Shown: positions 47,583 to 59,214 of the stretch, one piece after another
Numbering within the stretch: position 1 is the stretch's first letter
Layout: the number at the start of each line of letters is the position of its first letter
From: Cephalopachus bancanus
Lineage: Eukaryota; Chordata; Mammalia; Primates; Tarsiidae
Assembly: GCA_027257055.1 (NCBI GenBank)
Contig: JAPVLO010000575.1
Coordinates: 310,001 to 374,000, forward strand
Direction: 5' to 3'
DNA length: 64,000 nucleotides
Notes under the pieces: model-generated
Told to the model about the DNA's origin: nothing
The model's database searches: none
What the model saw: the letters and a program-made list of their open reading frames with translations, nothing else
Position numbers and translations under genes: made by a program

Positions 47583-48094
47583 CACTGTTGTTTTTATTTT
47601 TTTTAGAAAGCAGGATTTAGCTGGGTGTTGTGGCTCATGCCTATAATCCCAGCACTTTGGGAGGCTGAGGTGAGAGGATTGCCTAAGACCACGGGTTCGA
47701 GACCAGCCTGATCAACTTGGTGAGACCTCGTCTCTACAATAAATCAAAAGTATTAGCCAGGCATGGTGGCATGTGACTGTAGTTCACATGGAAGGCTGAA
47801 GCAGGAGGATCCCCTGAGCCCAGCAGGTCAAGGCTGCGGTGGCCATGAGCGTGCCACCGCACTCCAGCCTGGGCAACAGAATGAGACTCCAACTCACACA
47901 CAAAAAAGAAAGCAGGATTTATTGAGAGGACAGAAAAGTTCCCACGGTGGGAGGGAACCTGAGGGGGTGCTCACAAGATCTGTTTTGCAGTGTTTTGTGT
48001 TTTTTTTTAAGTGAGAAAGCAGGATTTATTGAGAGACAGAGAAGCTCCCACAGTGGGAGGGGACCTGAAGGGGTTGTCCCCACTGTTGTTTTTT
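47583..48094 (-). mobile_element. tailed LTR R-end pieces (family C), copies 2 and 3, in one insertion
   Basis: Flanked by CACTGTTGTTTTT at 47,583-47,595 and 48,081-48,093. Inside are two head-to-tail antisense pieces, each starting with poly-T then AGAAAGCAGGATTTATTGAGA and TCCCAC-GTGGGAGG: 47,596-47,998 (with an Alu inside) and 48,000-48,080. On the minus strand each is an R region with AATAAATCCTGCTTTC and poly-A. Confidence 0.7.
47619..47906 (+). repeat. Alu (dimeric), inside tailed LTR piece
   Basis: Sense; perfect target duplication AGAAAGCAGGATTT at 47,605-47,618 and 47,907-47,920, which dates the LTR piece as older than this Alu. Confidence 0.95.
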
Positions 48095-48503
48095 AATGAA
48101 AGAGCCCTTTGTTGATTTTCCTGGTAAACAAGTTCATTGGAGAAAAATACAAATAATACAGAACTTGAAGATAAAAGTAATCTAAAATGCCATCACCCAG
48201 AGATACGTTGCCTTTCACCAAACAACCTAGGCACACACACACTCACTCAACACGCGTGATACACAGTGTTGTATTACTGAAATCACTTTTGCGTGCTGTT
48301 TTATAGTCTGATTTTTAAAAAGTCAATAATGTACTGGGGACACCTTTCCATGTCAGTTCATATTAATCCTCATCATTACTGAAAATAGCTGTGAAGTCCA
48401 TTGAATCAAAAATGATTAATTTACCCTTTAGTAAGCATTTCTGGTCTTTCCTGCTTTTTCCCTCGTGTATCTAGCACTGTAGTGACTATCTACTTTCATC
48501 TAT
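48095..48503 (-). mobile_element. possible L1M 3' fragment
   Basis: CCATCACCCAGAGATACG, CACCTTTCCATGTCAG and TTTTATAGTCTG follow the order of old L1 3' sequence in antisense; weak. Confidence 0.4.
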
Positions 48504-48531
48504 TTCCCTCCCTCCCTCCCTTCCTTCCTTC
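48504..48531. repeat. (CCCT/CCTT)n simple repeat
   Basis: CCCTCCCTCCCTCCC followed by TTCC units, just before an Alu. Confidence 0.8.
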
Positions 48532-48787
48532 ATCTCACTCTGTTGCCCAGGCTGGAGTGCAGTGGCATGATCATATCTCACTGAACCTTGTACTCCTGGG
48601 TTCAAACAATCCTCCTCTTGCTATGATACAGGTGCACACCACCATGCCTGACTAATTTATTTTATTTTTGTAAAGACAGGGTCTTGCTCTGTTGTCCAGG
48701 CTGGTCTTGAACTCCTGGCCTCAAGCAATCCTCTGAATTTGGCCTAAAGTGTTGGGATTACAGGCATGAGGCACCACGACCAGCTGC
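48532..48787 (-). repeat. Alu (older, deleted)
   Basis: Antisense, lacks its poly-T start and part of the linker (CTCTTGCTATGATACAGG). Confidence 0.85.
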
Positions 48788-49161
48788 GCAGTGGATATCT
48801 TTGAAGCTATCCTTAGACTCTTTTCCCTCTTCATTATCCTTCAGGTACCTGTAACCCAATTTAAGTACAATAGTTACCAACTAATGGCCGATTTTATGTA
48901 ACTTGTGTCTCAAACATTTCCTTCCTCAGTTCATTTTGAAGTAAATTCCAGGCATTGAATTATTTTATCTGTTAATATTTCAGTATGTAGCTCTAAAAAT
49001 AGCCACACTAGCATTCTTATGCTTAAAAAATAACTATTCCTTAGTACCATCAAACAGTCCATCAGTATTCAAAATTTCAATTGTCTACAACAAAAGATAT
49101 CTAAAAGGGTTTGTCTGAGGAAGTACCCAATAAGGTCTGCATATTGGCTTGCTCAGTACAG
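48788..49161. other. unique AT-rich spacer
   Basis: May be old L1-related (ATGTAGCTCTAAAAATAGCC); no gene. Confidence 0.35.
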
Positions 49162-49458
49162 TTCTTTTTTTTTTTTTTTTTTTTGAGTGGGAGTCTCACT
49201 TTGTCACCCAGACTGGAGTGCAGTGGCTGCTCCCGGCCACCGCAGCCTCGACCTGCTGGGCTCCGGCGATCCTTCCACCTCAGCCTTCCAAGGAGCCGGA
49301 ATTACAGGCATGTGCTACCACGCCTGGCTGATTTTTTGATTTATTGTAGAGATGAGGTCTCGTGCCCAGGCAGGTCTCGAACCCGCGGGCTCAGGCAATC
49401 CACTCACCTCAGCCTCCCAAAGGCGTGGGATTACACGCTGAGCCACCGAGCCTGGCTT
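49162..49458 (-). repeat. Alu, short-left-arm variant
   Basis: Antisense, with CTCGTGCCCAGG (one base shorter again than the usual short form). Confidence 0.95.
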
Positions 49459-49591
49459 CAATCTCCTTGTAAGCTATTTTTTTGTGTGTGACAAAACTAG
49501 ATCTTTTGAACTAGTTTTACATCATCTGACTTTTGCGGGTTGCATCCCTGGGATGCCATTAGATATTGTAACGCGATTGCCTCGAGCGAAA

Positions 49592-49959
49592 TGTTCCAAA
49601 GAAGTCACTTGGTGCAACCAGCAGGGAAAGATACTGGTTTATTAGAACTTACCAAAGGCACTGATGGCGGCTGGTTAGTGAAGAAAGAATCCTCACTGTG
49701 GAACTGTACAGTAGGCAGTAAGCGGTTTTATCATCAAACAAGCTAATTATTCAACTGGCTACAGGGTGGTTGCAATCACAGTAAGGATGCCGCCCACATT
49801 GTTCTCAGTTCTGCTCAGTTACCTGCACCTGTGACTCATTACTGGGAATATGCATATTCTGCAGAGACCAGCCTTGGCCAGAGGCTGATCACTTAGGGAG
49901 AAGGTAACAAGAAGCCGGATATAGGGGAAAAGAGTAAACGTCTGGACAGTTACATCACA
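49592..49959 (-). mobile_element. LTR family B, copy 2 (uninterrupted)
   Basis: Colinear with 13,902-14,954 without the Alus, giving an LTR of about 370 bp. The polyadenylation signal is the reverse complement of GTTTATTAG (about 49,636-49,645). Starts TG and ends CA when drawn at TGTTCCAAAG and CATCACA. Solo, no coding sequence beside it. Confidence 0.65.
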
Positions 49960-51470
49960 AACATGTTTTTCTGTCCCCAGTATTTTTTGTAAGTTGGTAG
50001 CTGGGGCCAGAAGCATGTTCCCATCTGGCTTTAGTTGATTTTGACTTCTTCCCGAGTGGCAGTGTATTCTTTACCAAGAGGCATGCACTGGATGGTTGTT
50101 GTTCTTTTTTAGGACCCCACTGATGCTTAATGTCTAGATCTACCTATCCCCTGGGTGTTGATAAATGGTGATATTCCAGTTGCCTCACTTATGAGCTGAA
50201 ATATAAAAAGAAACTTCACCTCATGTGCTGTTTGGTTGCTAGTGGTACAGTTTGTAATAGGGCAGGCAAGAGAAATCTTAATCCTGTCCTTTGTCAATTA
50301 GCTTGATAGGAATTTTCTCATAGTAAAACCAGCTTAATCCCAGAGAGTTTAATGCACAGAGCACAGGCTTGTTGGGAGAGCTTCTTTGGGGTGACCTTTC
50401 TTTCAAGTACACGTGAGGAGGTTTGCCCAAGATCCTATAGAAGATGGTGCATTCGCTAAGGGGCCATATGGTCTCACCCCCCGTTTCTTGCGAGTGATGA
50501 CTGCCCCCACCCCGTGGCCCTTCCTTCTGACCGTCCATCTCCACACACATACATCCAAATACATATTTTCTTACTTAAGTTCCAGAACAGCCTCATACGG
50601 CCGAACTCTGGGTAACTCTCATTCTGCCCAGAGTTAGTGAAATCACTGTAGGTATCCCGGGACGGAGGGGACCCAAAAGAGAAGTTGTGGCTACTGGAGG
50701 TGTTGGGTTTCCTGGGCCTTCCCTTGCCTTGGGCAATAGTTCGGCTCCACTGTGTACCTGTCAAAAACTTACCAGGTTCTTTACTCTGACCCCTTCTCAG
50801 GATAGCCTGTTCCTAGAGTGTGGATGCACTGCCTGTGGATTCTTCCAGGAAATTCGAGAGTCGAGGGAGCTGATGCATGCCTGGCTTGGGGGGGCGATAT
50901 TGCTGCCACCATCTCAGCGTCTCCTTGGGTCTCCCGGGCTCTTGGCGTCCCTCTGGCTGTGAGTGGCTTCACGGTCAAGACGTGGGGCATCCCGTCTGTG
51001 GCGCTGCCTGCCCCTCCGTCTCCTCCGAAAGACAGAGCAGGTCATTCAGTCCCGCTGGCCCACGCCTGCTGATTGCTGAGTCCCTGCCTCGGCCCTGTGC
51101 GTGGGAGCGGGGCCCGTCGGGAGGCGCTTCTGCCGGGGCTCCGAGGGCGCACACCTGGCGAGGAAGAGTCCCAGAGCAAAGGGGCCACTGCCTGCTCCCC
51201 GGACCCGTCTGCCCCCCGTCACTGGCCTTGCTCTGTGCCTTCCTGGTGGACTGCTTGTACATCTCTTTGTTTAACAGAGTTTCTTTAAATCACCGATAAT
51301 TATGTTTTCACTTAACCTGATATCCTAAATTTCCAGTTGTATCATACTGTAAGTTTCTCCTTCCTTTATTTATATAATCATTGCTGTAGGTCCCAAGAGT
51401 TTATTTAAAAGTATGTTTGTTCCTTTTTTTATTTATGAGTTGGAGCCACTGAGTTTGTTACATTTAAAAA
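49960..51470. other. unique sequence with a moderately CpG-rich part
   Basis: No repeats recognised, unusual for this window. 50,860-51,270 is GC-rich with many CpG (GTCGGGAGGCGCTTCTGCC). Frames on both strands (84-140 codons) have no recognised domain. It could hold an exon or a weak CpG island; undecided. Confidence 0.4.
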
Positions 51471-51477
51471 AGCATGT

Positions 51478-51765
51478 TAAGCCGGCTCGGTGGCTCAGCC
51501 TGTAATCACGCGCCTTGGGAGGCTGAGGTGAGTGGATTGCCTGAATCCGCGGGTTCGAGATCCGTCTGGGCAACTTGGCGAGACCTCATCTCTACAATAA
51601 ATCAAAAATTAGCTGGGCATGGTAGTGCGCGCCTGTTCCAGCTATTTGGAAGGCTGAGGTGGAAGGATCACCGGAGCCCAGCAGGTCGAGGCTGCGGTGG
51701 CCGGGAGCGGCCACTGCACTCCAGTCTGGGCAACAGAGTGAGACTACAACTCAAAAATAAAAATA
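51478..51765 (+). repeat. Alu, intermediate subfamily
   Basis: Sense, AAATAAAAATAAA tail. Confidence 0.95.
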
Positions 51766-51829
51766 AAAAATAAAAAAATAAAAAGCATGTTACTCTAATG
51801 GTGTTGCTTCTCTTTAACTTTTTTTTTAA

Positions 51830-52128
51830 CATCTTTCTTTTTGAGTCGGGATCTCATTCTGTCACCCAGGCCGGAGTGCAGTGGTACTCTCACGGCCACC
51901 ACAGCCATGACATCCTGGGCTCAGGCCATCCTCCTGCCTCAGCCTTCCAAGTAGCTAGGATTACAGGCACAAACCACCACACCTGGCTAATTTTTATATT
52001 TTTCTGTAGAGACGAGGTCTCACCACGTTGCCTAGGCTGGTCTCAAACTCCTGGGCGCAAGCAGTCCTTTCACCTCGGCCTCCCAAAGTGCTGGGATTAC
52101 AGACGTGAGCCATTGTACCAGACCTCAT
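51830..52128 (-). repeat. Alu (older)
   Basis: Antisense, GAGTCGGGATCTCATTC. Confidence 0.9.
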
Positions 52129-52159
52129 CTTTATTCTTATCCTTTAAGAGTTGCCTAAT

Positions 52160-52449
52160 TTTAGCTGGGCTCAGTGGCTCAGTCTGTCATCCCAGCACTT
52201 TGGGAGACTGAGGTGAGTGGATTGCCTGAGCCCGCTGGTTCGAGACCCGCCTGGGCAACTTGATGAGACCTCATCTCTACAATAAATAAAAAATCAGCCA
52301 GGCGTGGTAGCGCACACCTGTAGTTCCAGCTACTGGGAAGGCTGAGGCGGAAGGATCGCCGGAGCCCAGCAGGTCGAGGCTGTGGTGGCCGGGAGCGGCT
52401 GCTGCACTCCAGTCTAGGTGACAGAGTGAGACTCCTACTCAAAAAAAAC
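52160..52449 (+). repeat. Alu, intermediate subfamily
   Basis: Sense. GAGTTGCCTAATTTTA is repeated at 52,148-52,163 and 52,453-52,468, the target duplication. Confidence 0.95.
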
Positions 52450-52468
52450 AAAGAGTTGCCTAATTTTA

Positions 52469-52854
52469 AGTAGCACCAGTAGATATCTGTGTCCCAAATG
52501 TATAGTGCTTATTAATCAAGTACAATTACATCACACTTTTGTAATGTCTTATGTTACCAATGTGGATGGTTTTTGTAAGCCTTGTTTTCAGGCCCTGTTA
52601 TTCCAGTTACTGGTGAGACTTGAAGCTCAAAACGTGTCAGCTTGTGATGCTGTAGATGAAGGCAAAGCGGGGGGCAGTGCTTGTGTCAAACTTCTCCAAA
52701 CAGATCGAGTGGGATGCTGTACAGTTCCCTCGGCCTCCTCTTATCTTTTCTTGCACATCTCTGAAGCTACCATCTACTTGAGATAGAGAAAAGAATGTTC
52801 AGAATGTACAGAGGTTCATACACAGGTTTCATCAGTGCCCATAAAGGTATTTTC
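52469..52854. other. unique spacer
   Basis: A 93-codon plus frame (52,505-52,786) has no known domain; not called. Confidence 0.35.
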
Positions 52855-53120
52855 TTTTGAGTCAGAGTCTCAGAGTCTCACTCTGTCGCCCAGGCTGGAG
52901 TGCAGTGGCACACTCATGGCCACCGCGCCTCGACCTGCTGGCCTCTGGCGATCCTCAGCCTTCCAAGTAGCTGGAACTACAGGCTAATTTTTAATTTATT
53001 GTAGAGATGAGCTCTCTCCAAGTTGCCAGGCTGGTCTTGAACCCCTGGACTCAGGCAATCCTCTCGTCTCAGGCTCTCAAGTGCTGGGATTATAGACATG
53101 AGTCACCACGCCCAGCTCAT
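52855..53120 (-). repeat. Alu with several deletions
   Basis: Antisense; CAGAGTCT duplicated at the start; ATAAAGGTATTTTC on both sides is a target duplication. Confidence 0.9.
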
Positions 53121-53529
53121 AAAGGTATTTTCATCTGAGGATCTCTAACATTAGTAACTTTTACTCTCTTTTTTTTTTATTTAAAAAATTGTCCACTATA
53201 GCATTACATTGGATATAGTCTAGAAACAAACCTCGTGTTAATTTCTCTTTGATTTGAAATTGCTCATGTGTTTACTCTGGCTTCTTTAAGGCCAACACTC
53301 AGGAAGTTTAACTTAACCTATATTCTTAAATTGATGAGAACGTTTGAACTTTGAGTCAACCATAAAGAGAATCAACTATAATAAAATTTATCTCATATCT
53401 AAGTTGTCAGAAAGCAACAATCCCAAGACTGTCTATTTAAAACATGAATAGATGCATGGAAATACATTTTGTTTAGGAGGCAAACCCTTGGAGCCCAAGC
53501 CTAAGATCTGGACAGTTTTCACTTAAGGA
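53121..53529. other. unique AT-rich spacer
   Basis: Nothing recognised. Confidence 0.35.
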
Positions 53530-53953
53530 AATAGATCAGCCTGAGCCCAGGGTTTCGAGACCAGCTCGGGCAACTTAATGAGACCTTGTCTCTACAATAA
53601 ATGAAAAAATTAGCTGAGTGTGGTGGCGTGCTCCTGTGGTTCCAGCTACTTGGAAGGCTGAAGTGGAAGGATCGCCTGAGCCCAGCAGGTTGAGGCTGCG
53701 ATGGCTGCGAGTGTGCCACTGCACTCCAGCCTGGGCAACAGAGTGAGTGAGACTCCAAATCGAAAAAAAAGGGGGCCTCATCTCTACAATCAATTAAAAA
53801 AATTAACTGGGCATGGTGGCATACGCCTGTCGTTCCAGCTACTTGGAAGGCTGAGGCAGAAGGATCACTTGAGTCCAGCAGGTCAAGGCTGCGGTGGCCG
53901 GGAGCGTGCCATTGCACTCCAGCCCCGGCAGCAGAGTGAGACTCAAAAGAAAA
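53530..53953 (+). repeat. two sense Alus, second lacking most of its left arm
   Basis: 53,530-53,770 (5'-truncated) and 53,771-53,953 (starts at GGCCTCATCTCTAC). Confidence 0.85.
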
Positions 53954-54545
53954 AAAAATAGATTAGAGTCATGCACATATGGCTCTCATCCCATGAATGT
54001 TTTCAGATTAAGGGCTGCCATGCTGTAAATTCTGTTTGTGAAACCAGGAACTGAAAAGAAAATCTAAAACTTGCTTATTTCCGTTGGCGCTGTATGTTGG
54101 CATTTGTGCTGGCATGCATGTGATTGGAACATGCAGAGTTGAATTTGCACCCTTGTTTTTGGTCTATTGCCAAAAGTAAGGACATCAAAGAAAACAGAAA
54201 AACTGGTCAACAAGTCAGAGCTCCGGGGGTGTTTTATTTAGTAGTTATTCTAGATCTCTCTCCAGGTCTTTTCTAAATGAAACTGCCCCTCCCACAGCCT
54301 CTGCTACAAAGGGCCAGCCCAGCTTTCGGTAGACTTTTGCCTTTACGTGCGTGAGTTTTTGTAGACAGTTTCCCAGATGCTCAAAGAGGGTGAACGTTTA
54401 ACAAATATTGCTAAGTTGTCCTCCAGAAAGGACCCATTTGCACGTCCCCTGACAGTGAAAGTGAAGCCAGGCAACAAGTTGTAGTATTTGTGAGGAGTCT
54501 GACAAGGCCAAAGTGTTGCCATCCATTTTCAAGCCCAGAAGCTGA
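53954..54545. other. unique sequence
   Basis: 54,400-54,480 (TTGCTAAGTTGTCCTCCAG, CATTTGCACGTCCCCTG) resembles an old antisense L1 end; otherwise nothing. Confidence 0.35.
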
Positions 54546-54549
54546 TTCT

Positions 54550-54838
54550 TATTTTTTGGAGGTGGAGTCTCACTCTATCACCCTGGCTGGAGTGCAGTGG
54601 CAGGCTCATGGCCACCAAAGCCTTGACCTACTGGGCTCAGGTGATACTTCCACCTCAGCCTTCCAAGTAGCTGGAACTACAGGCGCGTGCTACCACATCT
54701 GGCTAGTTTTATGATTTCTGGTAGAGACGAGGTCTCACCAAGTTGCCCAGGCTGATCTCGAACCCCTGGATTCAGGCAATCCTCTCACCTCGGCCTCCCA
54801 AAGTGCTGGGATTACAGGCTTGAGCCACCAAGCCTGGC
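54550..54838 (-). repeat. Alu (dimeric)
   Basis: Antisense, long left arm. Confidence 0.9.
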
Positions 54839-54856
54839 CTGAGTGTTACAATTTTA

Positions 54857-55150
54857 TTTATTTATTTATTTTTTTGAGTTGGAGTCTCGCTCTGTCGCCC
54901 AGACTGGAGTGCAGTGGCCGCTCCCGGCCACCGCAGCCTCGACCTGCTGGGCTCCGGCGATCCTTCCGTCTCAGCCCTCCGAGTAGCCGGAATTACAGGC
55001 GCGCGCTACCACGCCCTGCTGATTTTTTGATTTGTTGTAGAGATGAGGTCTCGCTGCCCAGGCGGGTCTCGAACCCGTGGGTTCAGGCAATCCACTCACC
55101 TCAGCCTCCCAAAGGCACGGGATTACAGGCTGAGCCACCGAGCCCGGCTC
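54857..55150 (-). repeat. Alu, short-left-arm subfamily
   Basis: Antisense; perfect 16-bp target duplication GAGTGTTACAATTTTA at 54,841-54,856 and 55,151-55,166. Confidence 0.97.
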
Positions 55151-55189
55151 GAGTGTTACAATTTTAATACAGGTTTTTCCTTTCTTAAA

Positions 55190-55190
<1 letters not shown>

Positions 55191-55229
<39 letters not shown>
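55191..55229. repeat. (TG)n microsatellite
   Basis: About 19 uninterrupted TG units; likely length-polymorphic. Confidence 0.97.
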
Positions 55230-55231
<2 letters not shown>

Positions 55232-55530
55232 TTGGCATCGCCTGTATAACCAAATGCTTAAACAGCATGTTCTTAAGTGGTGAAATTGATTGATTTGTTC
55301 TGGTTATAAGAGTAATACAGTTCATAATAGAAGAATTTGGAAAACACACACAAAAAAAGGAAGACACAACCAATCTTCCTTTAGCTTCTCTTAGTGAACT
55401 TTGTGAACATTAGGATATATTTCCTTCCTGTCTTTTCTTGTTTTACAGTTTGCAACCATACTATTAAGGTAAAACATACTCATTTTTTCATACTTTAAAC
55501 TCTCTTAAAGTATTATTTTTCCTTCTTTTT
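55230..55530. mobile_element. possible L1M 3' sequence, interrupted
   Basis: With 55,830-55,990 (CACCCAGAGGCAAACAGC, ATATTTTGGTGTATGACC) and 56,350-56,470 it reads like one old L1M 3' region split by two Alus; family uncertain. Confidence 0.4.
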
Positions 55531-55532
55531 AA

Positions 55533-55826
55533 TTTATTTTTTTGAGTTGGAGTCTCACTCTGTTGCCCAGGCTGGAGTGCAGTGGCACGCTCACGGCCAC
55601 TGCAGCCTGGACCTGCTGGGCCCAGGCAGTCCTACCGCCTCAGCCTTCCAAGGAGCTGAAACTACAGGTGTGTGCCACCTCACCCAGCTAATTTTTTTAT
55701 TTATTGTAGAGACAAAGTCTCGCCATGTTGCCCAGGCTGGTCTCAGACCTCTGGACTCAGGCATTCCTCTCCCCTCGGCCTCCCAAAGTGCTGGGATGAC
55801 CGGCTTGAGCCACTGTCCCCGCCCTT
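55533..55826 (-). repeat. Alu (dimeric)
   Basis: Antisense, long left arm. Confidence 0.9.
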
Positions 55827-56067
55827 TCCTTCTTTTTTAAAAAAGGCGAAAGTTTCCCTGGCCCTAGAGGTAATTTGAAATTGTTACTGAAACTTGGGAA
55901 ATGATCCCAACCATCTATAGTCTCGTCACCCAGAGGCAAACAGCATCAATATTTTGGTGTATGACCTTCACATATCTTTTTCTTAAAAAAAAAATGGAGA
56001 TTCTGCACCATCAGTAGTTCTTCATTTGGGAGTGGTCATGGACCCTTGTAAAACTCTGAAAAATCCA

Positions 56068-56390
<323 letters not shown>

Positions 56391-56469
56391 TTATTTCTTC
56401 ACTAAATATTATAAGGCAGGCATTTTCATAAACTTATGAGCAGTCATCAGTGTTCACATTTGCTGACTG

Positions 56470-56700
56470 TTAGTCACTGACTTGTGTCCCCTCCCCCAAC
56501 ATCATACGTGGACGTGTGACCTCTAGCACCTCAGAGTGTGACCTTCCTGGAGACAGCGTCTCTGTGGTGGTCATCAAGTTCAAGTGAGATCTCTAGGTAG
56601 GCTCGAGTTCAGTTTGACAGGTATTCTTACAAAAGGAAGAAATTTCGAAACAGACTGATACAACTCTTTGATCCTCCCTGTATTGAGGATGACCATGCCC
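56470..56700. mobile_element. possible ERVL-MaLR LTR fragment
   Basis: GTGTCCCCTCCC, CACCTCAGAGTGTGACC, ATTCTTACAAAAGGAAG and GAAATTTCGAAACAGAC are in the order seen in MaLR-type LTRs; weak. Confidence 0.4.
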
Positions 56701-56832
56701 CTAACCTCCTGTTCAAATCCTTTCTTTCTCACAGGACAGGATTCTTAGAATTTTCAGCCTCCTGGTGTAGTGGCCGAAAGTTCAATCCGAGAGACCACCA
56801 AGAGCCAATTCCGATGAAAGTTCAAGAGGGTT

Positions 56833-56838
56833 TTTATT
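56833..56838 (-). promoter_or_regulatory. LTR polyadenylation signal
   Basis: AATAAA on the minus strand in the R region of the LTR. Confidence 0.75.
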
Positions 56839-56916
56839 TGCAGGCTCGAGCCTGGACCTCTGTCGACAACCAATGCAGCGGAGTCCACCCAGAGGTCCTG
56901 ACTTCCTTAAGCAGAT

Positions 56917-56927
56917 GCCTTTTATGC
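56917..56927 (-). promoter_or_regulatory. LTR TATA-type box
   Basis: GCATAAAAGGC on the minus strand, the expected distance upstream of R. Transcription from it would run left, away from the provirus body. Confidence 0.65.
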
Positions 56928-57337
56928 TTTTACACAAAGGGAGGAGGAGTTTGGGGGGGGCTTTCCAGTTTTGTTACCATTTAATTGAGTAGTAACCTCT
57001 GGTGGTCAGCTTAATCGTGGAGGATTGGCTAGCCTGACTCGGGCTGACCTTGGCCCACTAGCTAGGGAAGTTGCAGAGACATCTGGAAACTTAGGTGATT
57101 ACCCCAAGCACCTGATTGGTTGTTGCTAAGGGGAAAGTGAGATAAGGGAAGGGTTGAAGCTTGTAACCGGAGCTTTGCAGTTTTTCCCATAACTGAAACT
57201 TGAAACAGTTACAGGTTATGTTTTAAGACAGAAAACTAAAAATGGCTGTGCTATTGTCCACAAGCCGATTACATATTTATTGGGTTATAGCATGCTCTTA
57301 ACCTAAGTTTATGGTATACTCTATTACGGTCCTCTCA

Positions 57338-57350
57338 TTCCCCCCTTCTC
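57338..57350 (-). other. polypurine tract
   Basis: GAGAAGGGGGGAA on the minus strand immediately before the U3 start; primer site for plus-strand DNA in retroviruses. Confidence 0.85.
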
Positions 57351-57383
57351 ATGAGGGTAGAGTGAATTTAATCTTGGATTCCT

Positions 57384-57937
57384 TTAACATGCTGAGTTGT
57401 CCAGGAGCACCTGTTGATATTGTTGTCTGAGGACCATAAGTTGCACAGTGTTTATTCTAGCTTTTACAAAAGTTATTAGCTTGTTTATAATACATGGACT
57501 GAAGGTTAGCAACAGCAAGAGTATGATCACGGGGCCTATTAAAGCAGACAATAGTGTGGTTAACCAAGGTGAGTAGTTAACCAACTTTCAAACCATCCCT
57601 GTTTCTGCTTCCGCTCTAATTTACACTTAGCCAAACCTTCTCGCACTTTAGCCATGGATTCCTTTACTATTCCTGAATGGTCGGTGTAGAAACAACATTT
57701 TTTTCCCAGGGTGGCGCAGAGGCCACCTTGCTGGAGGAACAGTAGGTCTAAGCCTCTATGGTTTTGCAGAGCTACTTCAGACAGAGAGGTTAGGGATTCC
57801 TGTAAGTGTGAAATAGAAGTGTTTATTTTTTCTATGTCAGAATTTATTGCAGCCCAAAGGCTACTGTAATGATGGGATTGAGTGGCTAGGGAGGTGATAC
57901 CTATTCCTGCCCCAGCAAGGCCTAGTCCTAGCAACAC
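57384..57937 (-). pseudogene. env: env transmembrane subunit, frameshifted
   Basis: First frame (57,937-57,560): glycine-rich fusion-peptide-type start (residues 4-13), heptad region (about 20-55), immunosuppressive-type segment (57-73), then C74-x6-C81-C82. A frameshift near 57,575 moves the reading to 57,584-57,384, which holds the hydrophobic anchor (LLSALIGPVIILLLLL) and a cytoplasmic tail. In the family this subunit drives membrane fusion; here it is broken and also out of frame with SU. Confidence 0.85.
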
Positions 57938-57945
57938 TGACAGGG

Positions 57946-59214
57946 TTATTGCAGTGACCGGTTCCCTTTTAACCGGGGGTACCCTCCTTGTTTCAGCAAC
58001 TGGAATACGTCCTCCTCAGTGTGGTACGGTATTTTGGGGAGTAACTGTACCAAAATGCAAAAGCCCTCAGACTGAGTGAGTACCTGCCCATGGAAACACG
58101 GAGTTAAGCCAGTGGAACACATCCACCATCCATTCTTGGGGGGCAGGTGAAAATCATTGGAGACTACTGGGAAAGTCTGGGCACATAAGGACTGGACCCC
58201 TGAAGGGGGCTTGCCCACGCAAGTGCCTTTCCCCGAGATTGACTGTAGCGTCAAGCTTATTTCCATGCTCAGGGCCCACCGGCAAGCATTAGAACTCGGG
58301 CTCGTGGTGTAGTTTCCTATAATTGCAGTGCCTTCATAATAAGGTGGCCGGGGACTATAGCATAGCCAGCAGGACCGGGTGAGATTGAGCCTGGTGCTAT
58401 TGAGAAAAAGGTAGGCATTGCTTAGTATGTCCCAGAGAGGGTGGGAGGAGGCGTTCCAGAAAAAGTATGAGGATATATTTAGTACAGGGGTTTTCTTTAT
58501 AGAGGAAATAGCTGCAGTGTTACCACGGCGCGGGGTGTGCATGGCAGTAGTGAAAAGCGCACTGCTTGGCTCAGGTCTAGGAATTGATTCAGTAGTTGGC
58601 TTATCTGTGGGTGGTGCGAACCCCCGAATATGGTGTCCAAAACTGGATTGGGTGAACCCCGGGATGGCGCTGAGGGTTTGGACTTTTAGTCTAATCATGC
58701 AAAGACTCCCTAGATCACGCCATCCTGTTCTGGGGTCGTCATATAACCTGATTCCCCACGTTTTCCCGACCGTCCAGTCTGCAACTCGGCACCCCGCCGG
58801 GGTGAAGTCTATCATGAGGGGGTCACAGTAGGAGAGGGAGGGTGTCACAAACATACCCTGACTCTGACAGGGCCCCTTCTTATAACCTGAGGGGTTTCTT
58901 TTTATAGTGATTAAGTCACTGGTTTTGGCAGGGACCCAAGGTACGGTGCCTGTGGAGAGACAGGCCCATGCTGGGCAATAATATTGGCCGGGGTCTGCGC
59001 ATGCCTCGTTCTGGTCATGGCCGGGGCATACATAAAACTGATACTGCTTGTTATAGCCTGGCTTTGAAATTACTTTGGTTACCGCGCCTGCCCAATCAGA
59101 GTATTGGTACATTTCCTTTAGGTCACAGGTGAGGGTTGGGAACCAAGTGTTGAGGGGAGCGAGGTTGGAAGTTTGGAAAATTATTCTGTTGGTCCCTGAC
59201 CTGAGGGTTAACAA
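57946..59214 (-). pseudogene. env: env surface subunit (SU), open for 422 codons
   Basis: Long open frame with a cysteine-rich N-terminal half, a proline-rich middle (about 200-220), CWLC at 282-285 (disulfide-exchange motif of gammaretroviral SU) and N-glycosylation sites at N246, N254, N272, N277 and N301. It stops about ten codons after the point where the subunit cleavage site should be; the basic site and TM lie in another frame. The signal peptide is also out of frame upstream. Receptor use cannot be inferred. Confidence 0.85.

Larger units (their letters stand above)
56766..57337 (-). repeat. provirus 3' LTR
   Basis: About 572 bp. U3 begins TGAGAGGACCG next to the polypurine tract; the 3' end is drawn at GGCCACTACA. 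It holds a TATA-type box and an AATAAA signal at sensible spacing (about 85 bp apart). The outer end is inferred from TG/CA rules because no second LTR is available to compare. Confidence 0.75.

Noticed and set aside
50877..51299. 140-codon plus-strand frame as a coding exon
   Set aside because: GC-rich, no known domain, competing frames on both strands; kept only as a region to check.
52505..52786. 93-codon plus-strand frame as a gene
   Set aside because: No recognisable domain, no splice or promoter context, length near chance for this composition.
57946..59214. Domesticated syncytin-like env
   Set aside because: Although SU is open, leader and TM are in other frames and the TM anchor is shifted again, so no fusogenic Env could be made from this copy as read.
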